A stretch of 64,000 bases of DNA. Source: Acidobacteriota bacterium (GTDB lineage Bacteria; Acidobacteriota; Thermoanaerobaculia; Multivoradales; J023). Position numbers and translations under genes: made by a program. The notes below the pieces were generated by a model that saw only the letters and a program-made list of their open reading frames with translations, had not been told where the DNA came from and made no database searches. Shown here piece by piece: positions 1 through 8,453 of this stretch. The stretch covers positions 248,001 through 312,000 of the forward strand of contig JAJCXR010000045.1 of assembly GCA_029263315.1 (NCBI GenBank). The letters are read 5' to 3'. Numbering within the stretch: position 1 is the stretch's first letter; every line of letters begins with the position of its first letter.

Positions 1-582
1 CAAGTGCTGACGCATGGCGCCGGTGCGATCCGCCCAGCTGTGTTCCATCAAAAACCACGGCCCGGCCGCAAAGGCCATGCCGTGGAAGCTGGCGTGCAAT
101 CCTATGGGGCCGACCGGTGCCAGGAAATCGGCCACCGCCTGGCATTCCGGACGTATTGCGGAGCTGTCGTCGACGGAATCATGGTGCGCGGAGTCCTGGT
201 CGGCGGCGGGAAAGCCGAATTCCACGTCGTCCCCCGGAGGATCCCGGACGACGTGTTGCAAATAGCTCAAGAGATCGATGTCGGCGTTGAGACGGCCCCC
301 GGCGACGTCAAAGGCGTCCTCGGTCCAGGGTCGATTGCGGGCCTCGCCGTCGGGATGCACGTGCGGCACAATGGACCAGGTCCACTGGCGCAGGCACGGC
401 GCCGAAGGGTCTTGACGGGCCAACCACGAAACGAGCCGCTCGAGCATGGCGGGTCCCACCGGCTCGTCGGCATGGCAACCGGCGATCAAGCTCACTTGCC
501 GGCGACCGGTGCCCAATCGATGGCCGAAGATAGGGCGACCCTGGCGCGTAGTACCCAGCTGACGCAGTGAAACTTCGGGCAT
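1..582 (-). CDS. M14 family zinc carboxypeptidase-like protein, partial (C-terminus outside window)
   Basis: The frame stays open from an ATG at 582 down to base 1, giving 194 codons of the N-terminal part. Residues 33-41 read IAGCHADEP, which fits the M14 H-x-x-E zinc motif (H37, E40). A PHVHPDGEARNR segment near residue 72 resembles the substrate-binding region of the family, and a later GLHASFHG segment could supply the third zinc histidine. M14 enzymes trim C-terminal residues from peptides or deacylate amino acids; the substrate is not predictable here. Start choice is uncertain: in-frame ATGs at 621 and 633 would add 13 or 17 residues and overlap arfB, and the one at 633 has a GGAGAG about 10 nt upstream. 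The gene is divergent from arfB with only 19 bp between the two nearest starts. The family call is fairly sure; completeness cannot be judged. Confidence 0.75.
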   Translation of the reverse strand, partial: MPEVSLRQLGTTRQGRPIFGHRLGTGRRQVSLIAGCHADEPVGPAMLERLVSWLARQDPSAPCLRQWTWSIVPHVHPDGEARNRPWTEDAFDVAGGRLNADIDLLSYLQHVVRDPPGDDVEFGFPAADQDSAHHDSVDDSSAIRPECQAVADFLAPVGPIGLHASFHGMAFAAGPWFLMEHSWADRTGAMRQHL

Positions 583-601
583 TCGGACGGAGTGTTCTAA
601 A

Positions 602-1045
602 ATGGTCTCGATGTCCAACATGCCAGTGATCATAAACGACCGGCTCTCCATCCCCGCCGACGAGCTGACTTTCACCGCTTCCCGCAGCGCCGGACCGGGC
701 GGTCAGCACGTCAATAAGGTCAATAGCCGCATCACTCTGATGTTCGATATCGAGGCTTCGAGCAGCCTCGATGACCAGCAGAAGGAACGGCTGCGCGAGC
801 ATCTGGCGACCCGCATCAACAAGTTGGGGCTGCTGCGGGTCAGCGCACAGAAGGAGCGTAGCCAGGTGCTCAATCGGCGTCGGGCCGTCGAGCGTTTTGC
901 CGATCTGCTGCGCCAAGCGCTGGAGGAGAAAGCGGAGCGACGACCCGGCAAGATTCCCAAGCGATCCAAAAGACGGCGTTTGCAGGACAAACGCCGACGC
1001 AGCGCCATCAAGAAGGATCGGCGCGGCGATTTCGACGGCGAATAA
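602..1045 (+). CDS. arfB: Alternative ribosome-rescue factor / peptidyl-tRNA hydrolase ArfB
   Basis: 147 residues with the release-factor GGQ motif in the context SAGPGGQHVNKVNSR near residues 30-44, followed by a basic C-terminal tail (KRSKRRRLQDKRRR) that in ArfB/YaeJ enters the empty mRNA channel. The family hydrolyses peptidyl-tRNA on ribosomes stalled without a stop codon. Length matches the family (about 140). ATG 602 has GGAG at 589-592. ATG 620 would give a protein beginning MPVIINDRLSIP, closer to typical family starts, so the true start may be 620. The gene stands alone, divergent from the M14 gene and followed 67 bp later by the yccF-like gene. Confidence 0.93.
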   Translation: MVSMSNMPVIINDRLSIPADELTFTASRSAGPGGQHVNKVNSRITLMFDIEASSSLDDQQKERLREHLATRINKLGLLRVSAQKERSQVLNRRRAVERFADLLRQALEEKAERRPGKIPKRSKRRRLQDKRRRSAIKKDRRGDFDGE

Positions 1046-1112
1046 CGGCCATTCATTCGCCATCTAGTTTTCTTGGGTGAGCGATCGCCCATCGACATAC
1101 GGAGCACACGAC

Positions 1113-1487
1113 ATGACACTCATAGGTAATTTGATCTGGTTGATCTTCGGCGGCTTTCTCTCGGGGCTGGGTTACATCATCGGCGGCTTGGGGTTATGCC
1201 TGACCATCATCGGCATCCCGTTTGGAATTCAATCCATCAAGCTGGGGGTGGCTACCTTCACCCCCTTTGGCAAATCCGTGGTCGAGGTGCCGGGGGCCAA
1301 TGGTGTGTTGAGCATCTTGCTCAATGTGGTCTGGGTCCTACTCTTTGGTTGGGGAATCGCCCTTAGCCATCTCGTGTGGGCCGCTCTCTTGGCCGTGACG
1401 ATCGTCGGTCTTCCATTCGCCAAGCAACACATCAAGTTGCTGCCTTTGGCCTTCTTGCCCTTCGGCCGTCGTCTGGTGGACGACTGA
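1113..1487 (+). CDS. YccF domain inner-membrane protein
   Basis: 124 residues, almost entirely hydrophobic. Two similar halves each contain a glycine-rich IxGIPFG/IVGLPFA-type segment followed by KL...PFG, the duplicated YccF pattern, with about four membrane segments. ATG 1113 is chosen because GGAG sits 8 nt upstream (1101-1104); an upstream GTG at 1077 has no ribosome site. Function of the family is unknown. It is convergent with the PAS sensor gene, whose stop is 80 bp away. Confidence 0.85.
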   Translation: MTLIGNLIWLIFGGFLSGLGYIIGGLGLCLTIIGIPFGIQSIKLGVATFTPFGKSVVEVPGANGVLSILLNVVWVLLFGWGIALSHLVWAALLAVTIVGLPFAKQHIKLLPLAFLPFGRRLVDD

Positions 1488-1566
1488 TCCGCAACAGCCG
1501 GAGGTGAACTCCAGGGCCGGTGAGTAACAAGGCCGCTCGCTACACGGCGACACTTGCCGTAGGTTG

Positions 1567-3495
1567 TCAAGGGGGCGTTGCGGCAGCCGTGGGTCGGCTG
1601 GCCAAGATCAACTGATCCCGGGGGCGGCGGCCCTCGGCCCGCAGCTCCAGAGGAGCCATGGGAGGGCGTCGGGGATCACCGATGCGGCTCCACCAGACCT
1701 CGACATGCAGCGCGCGGTCGTCCCGACGCCGAGTCTCCCATGGGCCTTTCCACCGACCCTGGGCCAGGACCGTGGCGGTGGCTTGACGCAGCGGCGGTTG
1801 ATCCGCAAGCCCCAGGACTTCGAATAGGGGACGCCCGATGACCTCGCTCTCCGACCAGCCATAGAGATCCTCCGCCGCCGCATTCCAGTGCTCGATGCGG
1901 TGCTCGAGGGTGGTCACGATCAGCGCCGTCTTCAGGTTCTCCAAGTACAGGGTTTCTTGGGCCAGCTGCTCTTCCAGGGCCGCCCGCTCGGTGGTATCTT
2001 GCGCCACCGACAAGATGCAAGACTCCCCCTCGATGGTGATGACCTCGGCGGAGAAAAGGGCTCGGCCCGGTTCGCCGGTGCGCCGTTTGAAACGGATCTC
2101 GAGGTCGGCGACTCCCCCTTCTCGCTGCAACTGAGTGGCCAAATCTTCGGCCGTGGTCGGATCGGCCCACAGACCGAGATCGCTGGCGGAGTGGCCCACC
2201 GCGTCTTCTCGGCGATAGCCCATCACCTGCTCGAAGGCGTCGTTGACTTCGATGATGCGCCCGTCCTCCAGGGTGCTGATTCCCATGATGTCGGGGCTGG
2301 CGCGGAAAGCCTTGAAGAATTTGAGCTCCGAGAGCCGCAGTTGCTCATCCGTATGCTGCCGTTCCACCATGAACCGGAGGTCCTGCTCACTGCTCCGCAG
2401 GGAGGCTTCGAAGCGCTCGCGGTCCCGCAGGGTGGCGCGAACTTTGCGGTTCAGGATGCGGTGCTGAGCTATCGCGATGGTGGCCAGCAGAAGCATCCAC
2501 CAGAGGGTCAGGGTTTGCCGTTGGTTTTGGCTGGCGGCTTCCAGGACGCCGCTGCCGTAGCCGGCGAAATGGATGAGTGGGAAAGCGAGAGCCATCACCA
2601 GGGTGCGCCCGCTGGGCCCTGAAAGATTGCCCTCCGGAGCGACGGGCTCAGCTAGCTGTGTCGACTGCGGAGCGGTGTATCCATGGCGGGCCCGGGCCGC
2701 CAAGATCATGGCCAGCAGGGGTAAGCTCCACAATCCGTCGAAGGGGCTCCCGAAGTTCCAGCCGCGGAAGATTCCCAGCAACTCGCAAAGATCGCTCAAC
2801 AAGGTAGTGGCAAAGGCCACGCTCATCATGGTGTAGAGGACTCGCCAGCGGGGGCTGCGGCCGACACGGGCCAAATAGACACCGGTCAAAGTCAGGTAGA
2901 TGTCCATGCTGAGATAGAAGTGCAAGGACGGCTCGCCGGTGCTGTAGACGGCCCTGTCCTGGGCTGAGGGGAGCAGGACGAAATAGAGCAGAATGCCGAG
3001 GATGAAGACGGCCACCCCGGGCCAGGAAAGGGCCCGCTCCAGTCGTGTTGGGCGCCAATCCCCACGGCGATGAACCCGTCGTTCCAGGGCCATGACCATG
3101 GCCAGGTAGAAAAGGCTGTAGAGGATGTCTTCGGCCACCCACCGGGCAGTGGAGGCGGGCCACAGAAGGTGGAGAAGGCGGCTCGCCAGCCAGCAGCCAT
3201 AGGCCGCTGCGAGATCAAGCCAAAAGCGGCGTTCTTCCCCGTGCTCCAAGGTCCGCAGTGAGATCAGCAGAGCACCGAGGGTCAAGGCTAAGAAGACCAG
3301 CGGTATGGCATGTCGAGTCGCCATCACCCGCGTCGTCAAGTCGATCCCCGGCAGACTGTAGAAGAGGCAGCTCAACAGGAAGCCCGTTGCGGCGGCCTGT
3401 GCCAGACGATCATGGCGCAGGGTCGCTACAAGGGTTGACCAGATGTGGCCTGCCATCGGTGGCCCTGATGTCTGAGGAGTGCTCGACCCGCCCAT
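1567..3495 (-). CDS. Multi-pass membrane PAS-domain sensor lacking any output domain
   Basis: 642 residues from ATG 3495, which has GGA about 8 nt upstream; an in-frame ATG at 3456 is also possible. The first ~330 residues hold about ten hydrophobic segments, so this is an integral membrane sensor. A PAS domain follows (FRASPDIMGISTLEDGRIIEVN, with MGYRREDAVG) and then a second one (GWSESEVIGRPLFEVLG). The protein then runs through a short proline/arginine-rich tail to a stop. Proteins of this layout normally continue into a histidine kinase, GGDEF or EAL domain; none is present, and only 79 bp separate this stop from the yccF-like gene, so no room exists for one. It may be a truncated kinase, or a sensor that acts on a separate protein. 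It diverges from the ThDP enzyme gene. Confidence 0.75.
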   Translation of the reverse strand: MGGSSTPQTSGPPMAGHIWSTLVATLRHDRLAQAAATGFLLSCLFYSLPGIDLTTRVMATRHAIPLVFLALTLGALLISLRTLEHGEERRFWLDLAAAYGCWLASRLLHLLWPASTARWVAEDILYSLFYLAMVMALERRVHRRGDWRPTRLERALSWPGVAVFILGILLYFVLLPSAQDRAVYSTGEPSLHFYLSMDIYLTLTGVYLARVGRSPRWRVLYTMMSVAFATTLLSDLCELLGIFRGWNFGSPFDGLWSLPLLAMILAARARHGYTAPQSTQLAEPVAPEGNLSGPSGRTLVMALAFPLIHFAGYGSGVLEAASQNQRQTLTLWWMLLLATIAIAQHRILNRKVRATLRDRERFEASLRSSEQDLRFMVERQHTDEQLRLSELKFFKAFRASPDIMGISTLEDGRIIEVNDAFEQVMGYRREDAVGHSASDLGLWADPTTAEDLATQLQREGGVADLEIRFKRRTGEPGRALFSAEVITIEGESCILSVAQDTTERAALEEQLAQETLYLENLKTALIVTTLEHRIEHWNAAAEDLYGWSESEVIGRPLFEVLGLADQPPLRQATATVLAQGRWKGPWETRRRDDRALHVEVWWSRIGDPRRPPMAPLELRAEGRRPRDQLILASRPTAAATPP

Positions 3496-3824
3496 ATGGT
3501 GTTCCGTAGGTTGGACCTGCCGTGGTGTGCGTGGTTTCCCGGTTCTGCGCACTACACTAGCGCCCCGCAGCAGACTTTTTCCAGCTTCTCTGGGCATCTG
3601 TAATGAGCCCCGTAAGCTTGAAGGGTCAATATATCAAGTGGTTGAACGTGCCTACATATGACGCAGCGTTTTGGTGCACCCATGAGCCGGTGATGGACCA
3701 GAGCCATTGAGTGACCAGATTCTTTGCGTAAAATCAAGGGTTTTGAGAGGGCCAGGTCTTGTGCGGTAGACGACCGCCTTGCCCGGGGCGATCCTCTGCG
3801 ACACCGCTTGCCCAGGAGATTCCA
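3496..3824. other. Divergent intergenic region between PAS sensor and ThDP enzyme genes
   Basis: 329 bp with no credible gene. It carries the candidate promoter at 3707-3734 and the AGGAG ribosome site at 3814-3818 of the ThDP gene. The middle part (3600-3735) is AT-richer than the surroundings. Confidence 0.6.
3707..3734 (+). promoter_or_regulatory. Candidate sigma70-type promoter for the ThDP enzyme gene
   Basis: TTGAGT at 3707-3712, a 16 bp spacer, then TAAAAT at 3729-3734. Both hexamers are close to consensus in otherwise GC-rich DNA. A start near 3741 would give an 84 nt leader to ATG 3825. Sequence match only. Confidence 0.45.
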
Positions 3825-5624
3825 ATGCGTACTCTCGCCGAGAAACGCCGAAGCCGGCAAACACTGGTGCCACCGCGACTTGCTGACGAAGTCCCAGCGA
3901 GCGCCATAGCCGGTGTCGGGGAAGCGCCCCGCCAGGCGACCCTGGTCCATGCCTTGGTGGAGGCGCTCCGAGGATTGGGGGTCGAAAAGGCCTTTGGCGT
4001 CAGCGGCGGTGCCATCGCCTTGCTCTTCGACGCCATCGAGGAAAGCCAGATCGAGCTGCATCATTTTCGACACGAGAGCGGCTCCGCTTTTGCAGCGACG
4101 GAAGCTTACTTCGCGGCCGGCAAGCCGACCTTGGTTTTTGCCACCACCGGTCCCGGCATGCTCAATGTTCTCACCGGCTTGATGGCGGCCCGTTGGGATG
4201 GGGCCAAGGTTATTCTGGTGAGCGGTGCCACCAGTGTCGCCCAGCGCGGCCGTTGGGCAACCCAGGAGACCAGCAGCTATACCCTGCCACAGGATGCCCT
4301 CTACAGCGGCGGCTCGATCTTCGATTTTGCGGTCCGCATGGAGCACCCCTCCGAGCTTCCGGAGGTCCTCAAACGGGTCAGCCTTGGCTTGTCACGGCCC
4401 GGCGGTTTCGTCGCCCACGTCTGTTTGCCCATGTCGATGCAATCGCGGCGCATCGACCTCGATCAGGTGACCCGGGATACGACGCGGCAATCGGCGCCGG
4501 CGGTGACCCCCCAAGATGTGGAGATGACCGCCCGATTGCTCAAGCCAAGCCCGTTTGTCATCTGGGCCGGTTTTGGCGCCACGGCTGCGGCGCCGCTGGT
4601 CCGGGAGCTGATGGAGCGTTCCGGCGCCAAGCTCATGTGCTCGCCGCGGGCCAAGGGTATCGTCTCCGAGATGCATCCGAGCTTTGTCGGGGTGACCGGC
4701 CTCGGAGGGCACGAAGAGGTCACCGAGCACATGGTGCAGCAGCGACCCAATTGGATCTTGGTCTTGGGCTCGCGCCTCGGGGAAGCGACCTCGTTCTGGG
4801 ATCGCGACTTGCTGCCGTGCGAAGGATTGATCCATGTCGACATTGATCCCGAAGTGCCCGGCACCGCCTTTCCAGACTTCAAGACCATCGGCATCCAGGC
4901 TGAGATCGGCTATTTTCTCAACGAGCTGCTGGAGTACTTTCCGGTGCGTCCGCAGCCGGCGAATTTCAAGCTACGGCAGTGGCAAGAGTTGCGGCATGCA
5001 CCCCGTGAAGGACGGGTACCGGTGCGTCCCCAGGTGCTGATGGACGCCATTCAACGCCACGTCGTGCAGGACACCGAGGCGGTGGTGATGGGGGAGTGCG
5101 GCAATGCTTTCGCTTGGTGCAACCACTACCTGCGCTTCTCCCAGTCCGGCCGTTATCGGGCCAGCACCCTCTTCGGCGCCATGGGGCATATGTCCTGCGG
5201 TGTGGTCGGCGCTGCTTTGGCCACCGGCGGCAAGGCGGTGGCGGTGGTGGGGGATGGCTCCATGCTGATGAACTCGGAGATCAGCACCGCAGCCCAGTAC
5301 GGAGCGCAGGCGGTCTGGGTGGTGCTCAACGACGCCGGTTATGGCATGTGCCGAGATGGCCATAAAGCCCTGGGACTGACGTCCTCGGAGGTGGCGATTC
5401 CAAGGGTCGATTTTGTCAGCTTGGCCCGCTCCATGGGCGGCAACGGGGCCCGCGTCGAGTCCGAGGAGCTATTGGAGATCGCCTTCGAGGAAGCGATGCG
5501 CTCACCACAGCCCTTTGTGCTCGATATCCACATCGACATCCACGAGACCTCACCCCTGCTGCGCCGTTTCGAGAGCCTGATCAAACAGGGGGGCTCCAAG
5601 ACGGTGGCGGGGTGGGACGCCTGA
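3825..5624 (+). CDS. Acetolactate synthase-like thiamine-diphosphate enzyme
   Basis: 599 residues, normal for the family. The N-terminal ThDP-binding domain includes the catalytic glutamate in FRHESGSAFAA (E84); the central domain spans roughly residues 210-340; the C-terminal domain has the diphosphate/Mg motif VVGDGSMLMN near residue 475 followed by VVLNDAGYG. Relatives decarboxylate a 2-oxo acid and ligate or oxidise the product. No ilvN-like regulatory subunit or branched-chain genes adjoin, so a housekeeping ilvB role is not supported and the substrate is open. The first ~35 residues are an extra, probably flexible extension. ATG 3825 is fixed by AGGAG at 3814-3818. The gene has its own candidate promoter and terminator, so it appears monocistronic. 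Confidence 0.85.
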   Translation: MRTLAEKRRSRQTLVPPRLADEVPASAIAGVGEAPRQATLVHALVEALRGLGVEKAFGVSGGAIALLFDAIEESQIELHHFRHESGSAFAATEAYFAAGKPTLVFATTGPGMLNVLTGLMAARWDGAKVILVSGATSVAQRGRWATQETSSYTLPQDALYSGGSIFDFAVRMEHPSELPEVLKRVSLGLSRPGGFVAHVCLPMSMQSRRIDLDQVTRDTTRQSAPAVTPQDVEMTARLLKPSPFVIWAGFGATAAAPLVRELMERSGAKLMCSPRAKGIVSEMHPSFVGVTGLGGHEEVTEHMVQQRPNWILVLGSRLGEATSFWDRDLLPCEGLIHVDIDPEVPGTAFPDFKTIGIQAEIGYFLNELLEYFPVRPQPANFKLRQWQELRHAPREGRVPVRPQVLMDAIQRHVVQDTEAVVMGECGNAFAWCNHYLRFSQSGRYRASTLFGAMGHMSCGVVGAALATGGKAVAVVGDGSMLMNSEISTAAQYGAQAVWVVLNDAGYGMCRDGHKALGLTSSEVAIPRVDFVSLARSMGGNGARVESEELLEIAFEEAMRSPQPFVLDIHIDIHETSPLLRRFESLIKQGGSKTVAGWDA

Positions 5625-5699
5625 GCCCAGCGGCACCTCCTGGACTCGGGGTCGGCGCGAAAATTACCTCCGATTTGGGGGCAATGGCATCACTTCTTG

Positions 5700-5770
5700 C
5701 GGCGTTGCGCTCGCTGCGTCGTACCACACCAGTACGCCCCCCTCGCACGCCTGGCGAGAGGCGCGCCCTT
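5700..5770. repeat. REP-like palindromic intergenic element
   Basis: A GC-rich stretch in the convergent gap contains CGTAC (5720-5724), a 7 nt loop and GTACG (5732-5736), flanked by GCGCTCGCTGCG on the left and GGCGAGAGGCGCGCC on the right, which are partly complementary. This nested layout resembles REP-type extragenic palindromes. No second copy was recognised in this window. Confidence 0.35.
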
Positions 5771-5772
5771 GC

Positions 5773-5801
5773 CTCCCCGAGGCGGGGAGCTTGTTGTTTT
5801 T
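5773..5801 (+). terminator. Intrinsic terminator of the ThDP enzyme gene
   Basis: CTCCCCG (5773-5779), loop AGG, CGGGGAG (5783-5789), then a T-rich run ending in five Ts at 5801. A 7 bp GC stem plus U-tract lies between the convergent ends of the ThDP gene and the lipoprotein gene. Confidence 0.7.
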
Positions 5802-5809
5802 GCGGACCC

Positions 5810-6733
5810 TTACGGCTTCATGTCCTGGTCTTGCTGAGAATCCGACCACAGGGACATGGTGCCCGACTCGAAGCCGTCGATGAAAATCGCCGTCGGCACC
5901 AGATGCCGGCCACGCACCAACGCCAGCCCGGTCAGACGTGAGCCCTGGGGCGCCGTAGCCTGGTTTCCGCCGTCGTCTTGCAAGCGGCCCTGCAAGTCGA
6001 AGGTCAACAGCTGCCCAGCCACCGCTTCCACCGCCAGCAGCAGGGAGCGGTCGGGATCGTACTCCATGTCCAGGACGGTGCCCGGAAAGGGGGCCCCCAA
6101 GGCCCGGGCCTGCACCCGGCCGGGACGCAGGTCGAGGGCGTAGAGCTGGCTGACCTGCACCGCCGAGTCGACGGCCAGGAGCTTGCCGCCGGCAAAGGTC
6201 AGGGCGTCGGCTTCCCCTTGCACGGTGCCCTCAATGGGTCCGAGATCCTTCACCTGTCCGGTCTTGGGATCCACCGAAAACAGGCGATTGCTGGCGAAGG
6301 TGGAGACGCCACCGGCGGCATAGAGCAATTCCTGATCGGGGTTCCAGGCCAGGGCCTCGACGCGGTTGAGGTTGAGGTCGGGAAGGCGCATCTCGGCCAC
6401 CTGATCCGCTGCACCGGTGCGCGGATCAAGGCGCATGATGACCGGATCGTGGGTCGAGCCGACGACGGCGTAGAAGCAGTCGCAGTCCGCAGCGTAGGTC
6501 AGGGCGCCGAGATCGAGCAAGGCGGGGGAGGTGAGGAGAGCTGCTCCGGCCCCCCGCGAGGGGTCCAAAGCCACCAACTGCTGGCCGACGATGCCGTGCA
6601 GCAGGGGTGGGTTGCCCCGGCTCGAGTTTTGGGAGCAAGCGCTGGCGAGGAGAGCGCTGAGCAGGGCGGCTGTCACCACCAGGGCGATGGATTGATGGTG
6701 GGGAGTCTTCGGGTTCGAGGCGTTTCGGTTCAT
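5810..6733 (-). CDS. Secreted lipoprotein with propeller-like repeats and C-terminal D-G-F-E-S-G motif
   Basis: 307 residues from ATG 6733, with GGAAG about 6 nt upstream. Residues 10-33 form a lipoprotein signal ending LLASAC, so the mature protein should be lipid-anchored. The body has repeats of the kind D-P-R/K-T-G followed by L-hydrophobic strands and A-L-A/T-W/F (DPRTGAADQ, DPKTGQVKD, EALAWNPDQELLYA), consistent with a beta-propeller. It ends with IFIDGFESGTMSLWSD, a motif shared with two other secreted proteins in this window. Exact function unknown. It is convergent with the ThDP gene. Confidence 0.75.
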   Translation of the reverse strand: MNRNASNPKTPHHQSIALVVTAALLSALLASACSQNSSRGNPPLLHGIVGQQLVALDPSRGAGAALLTSPALLDLGALTYAADCDCFYAVVGSTHDPVIMRLDPRTGAADQVAEMRLPDLNLNRVEALAWNPDQELLYAAGGVSTFASNRLFSVDPKTGQVKDLGPIEGTVQGEADALTFAGGKLLAVDSAVQVSQLYALDLRPGRVQARALGAPFPGTVLDMEYDPDRSLLLAVEAVAGQLLTFDLQGRLQDDGGNQATAPQGSRLTGLALVRGRHLVPTAIFIDGFESGTMSLWSDSQQDQDMKP

Positions 6734-7023
6734 GTGCGACTTCCGATTCAGATGTGGAAGGTTCCACGTTCGAGTCTGGCGTTGGTTGCGTCGTTGGGTG
6801 CGGTGCTTGCGGGCTGGTGCGGCTGCCGGTGGGGCGTCTATCGCCGGCCGTTCATCGCCGACCGTGGGTCGTGCACCGCTGGCGCAGAGTCTATCCTTTC
6901 CCCGGGCGGCAAGAAAGTGTCGGGCGCCGACCGTGCACCGTCCGTCGCGGACGCCGAAGATGGGTCCCGAGGCAAGCTCGGTCAACCTGTTTGTCAAGAA
7001 TTAAAAAATATCGTCCGTGGCGC
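6734..7023. other. Gene-free stretch upstream of the lipoprotein gene
   Basis: 290 bp between the lipoprotein start and the candidate promoter at 7024. A good TTGACA lies on the minus strand near 6990 but no convincing -10 follows at the right distance. Nothing else is recognised. Confidence 0.4.
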
Positions 7024-7050
7024 TTGACGCCTCGAGTCTATTGATATAAC
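7024..7050 (+). promoter_or_regulatory. Candidate promoter upstream of the sulfur assimilation operon
   Basis: TTGACG (7024-7029), a 15 bp spacer and TATAAC (7045-7050). Each hexamer is one base from consensus; the spacing is shorter than the ideal 17. If used, it would give a leader of about 560 nt before cysH. Confidence 0.35.
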
Positions 7051-7613
7051 TTTCTGGGGTCATGTTCAAGAGACGCCCCACATCCTACGTTGCACGAGCC
7101 ACCGCCGCCCACTACCGCGGGCTTCGGGGTGAGAGTCGTTCTTCGCAGCTCTGTCGCTCTTGTCACCGTCCCGCCCGCTGCTGCAGCTGTCGCTGTATTT
7201 AGCGGGTGTGATCGGGTCGGCGCCTTCCTTCCTGCCTTCAACGAACCTTTTGCACCCGCACCTAAGCGCTTTCGAGGCCTGAACGGCCAGAATCGGTACG
7301 CTGGAACCCCTAGGGGAGCCGGTTTCCTGGATAGAGCTCTGCGTGGAGCTGCGGTGAAACCTTTAGCCCCCCTGTGGGAGGTAAGAGGGCCGGCGCCCCT
7401 GCGCCCGCGGTCAGACTAGCCGCTGGCATGGCTGTGCCGGTGTCGTCGCTGACCCATCCTCCGCCGTTCAGCAACGTCTCGACAAGTAACCTTTTGTAGC
7501 TCAGATAGCTCCCTTGGCTCGTCTTCGACGGGCGGCGGGAGAGTTGTGTATAAAGGTTTTTGAAAGACTCCGGCTCTGGGAAGGCTCCAGCCCCTGCCCT
7601 GAAGGATTACAAC
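7051..7613 (+). promoter_or_regulatory. Long leader region of the cysH operon with a foldable core at 7300-7420
   Basis: 563 bp without a credible gene. The core contains CCCCTAGGGG (7307-7316) and a nested stem-loop: GGTTTC (7321-7326) with GAAACC (7356-7361), enclosing AGCTC (7335-7339) with GAGCT (7346-7350). A CCC-TGT-GGG hairpin and further GC-rich arms follow before 7420. It does not match the conserved cores of SAM or cobalamin riboswitches as I know them. An AAGGA ribosome site for cysH lies at 7602-7606. Whether it is a regulatory RNA is inference from the pairing and the position. Confidence 0.3.
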
Positions 7614-8453
7614 ATGTTGACCGCAGAACCGACCTACGGCTCGCCGCCGGGTGCCCCCGTCGAGGACGAAGGCGCCCCTTCCGCGGGCCCTGCGCGGCGC
7701 CATCACCTGCTCGCCTGGCGAGATCAATTGGCCTCCCGTGAACCGCAGGAAATGATCTTCGAAAGCTTGCAACGGCTCTCCCATCGCCTCCTCTTCTGTA
7801 CCTCGTTTCAAGCCGAGGGCATGGTGATCCTCGACATGGCCTGGCGGGCCTGGCAGGAGGGGGCGCCCCGTCCGCGAGTCATGACTCTGGATACGGGACG
7901 CTTGCCGGAGGCCACCTATGACCTCATCGAGCGAGTCCGCCGACGTTATGGCTTCGAAATCGAGATGCATGCCCCCGAGCCGCAGGCGGTGACGGCATTG
8001 CTGGCGCTCCATGGGCCCAATCTCTTTCGCCATTCCCCGGAGCTGAGGCGGGCCTGCTGCCGGGTGCGCAAGGTCGAGCCCCTGCGCCGAGCCCTGGCGA
8101 CGGCGGACGCCTGGGTGGTCGGGTTACGCCGCGGCCAAGGCGGGGCGCGCCACGATCTACCTTCGGTGGCCCTCGATCCCCAAGGCCGCGGCCTGCTCAA
8201 GCTCAGCCCCCTGGTCTCCTGGGCTTGGGACGACGTGTGGACCTATCTACGGGCCAACGAGGTGCCCTATCACCGTTTCTACGACCGCGGGTATACGAGC
8301 ATCGGCTGTGCCCCATGCACCCGGCCAGTGCGTCCTTGGGAGGAGCTACGGGCTGGTCGTTGGTGGTGGGAGAGCGCCGCAACGGGACGGGAATGCGGTC
8401 TGCATTTCTCGCCGACGGCGCCCTCCGTCGAGGTTTCGGAGGGCGGGTCATGA
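7614..8453 (+). CDS. cysH: Phosphoadenylyl/adenylyl-sulfate reductase, [4Fe-4S] APS type
   Basis: 279 residues. The reductase reduces adenylylsulfate to sulfite in assimilation, using thioredoxin or glutaredoxin. The four iron-sulfur cysteines of the APS-using subtype are present (RACCRVRKVEPL near residue 147 and SIGCAPCTRP near residue 229), as is the catalytic ECGLH near the C-terminus. TLDTGRLPEATYD and KLSPLVSWAWDDVWTYL are further family blocks. ATG 7614 has AAGGA at 7602-7606. It is the first gene of a six-gene operon and its stop overlaps the next start by 4 nt. ATP sulfurylase is not in the window. Confidence 0.93.
   Translation: MLTAEPTYGSPPGAPVEDEGAPSAGPARRHHLLAWRDQLASREPQEMIFESLQRLSHRLLFCTSFQAEGMVILDMAWRAWQEGAPRPRVMTLDTGRLPEATYDLIERVRRRYGFEIEMHAPEPQAVTALLALHGPNLFRHSPELRRACCRVRKVEPLRRALATADAWVVGLRRGQGGARHDLPSVALDPQGRGLLKLSPLVSWAWDDVWTYLRANEVPYHRFYDRGYTSIGCAPCTRPVRPWEELRAGRWWWESAATGRECGLHFSPTAPSVEVSEGGS

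Noticed and set aside
1567..1700. Frameshift hiding a kinase domain after the PAS sensor
   Set aside because: No kinase motifs appear in any frame of the short gap before the yccF-like gene.
7090..7419. 109-codon frame in the cysH leader
   Set aside because: No ribosome site, proline-rich nondescript translation; the region looks more like a leader RNA.
7300..7420. Known riboswitch (SAM, cobalamin, TPP)
   Set aside because: The conserved core sequences of these classes were looked for and not found, so only a generic structured leader is proposed.
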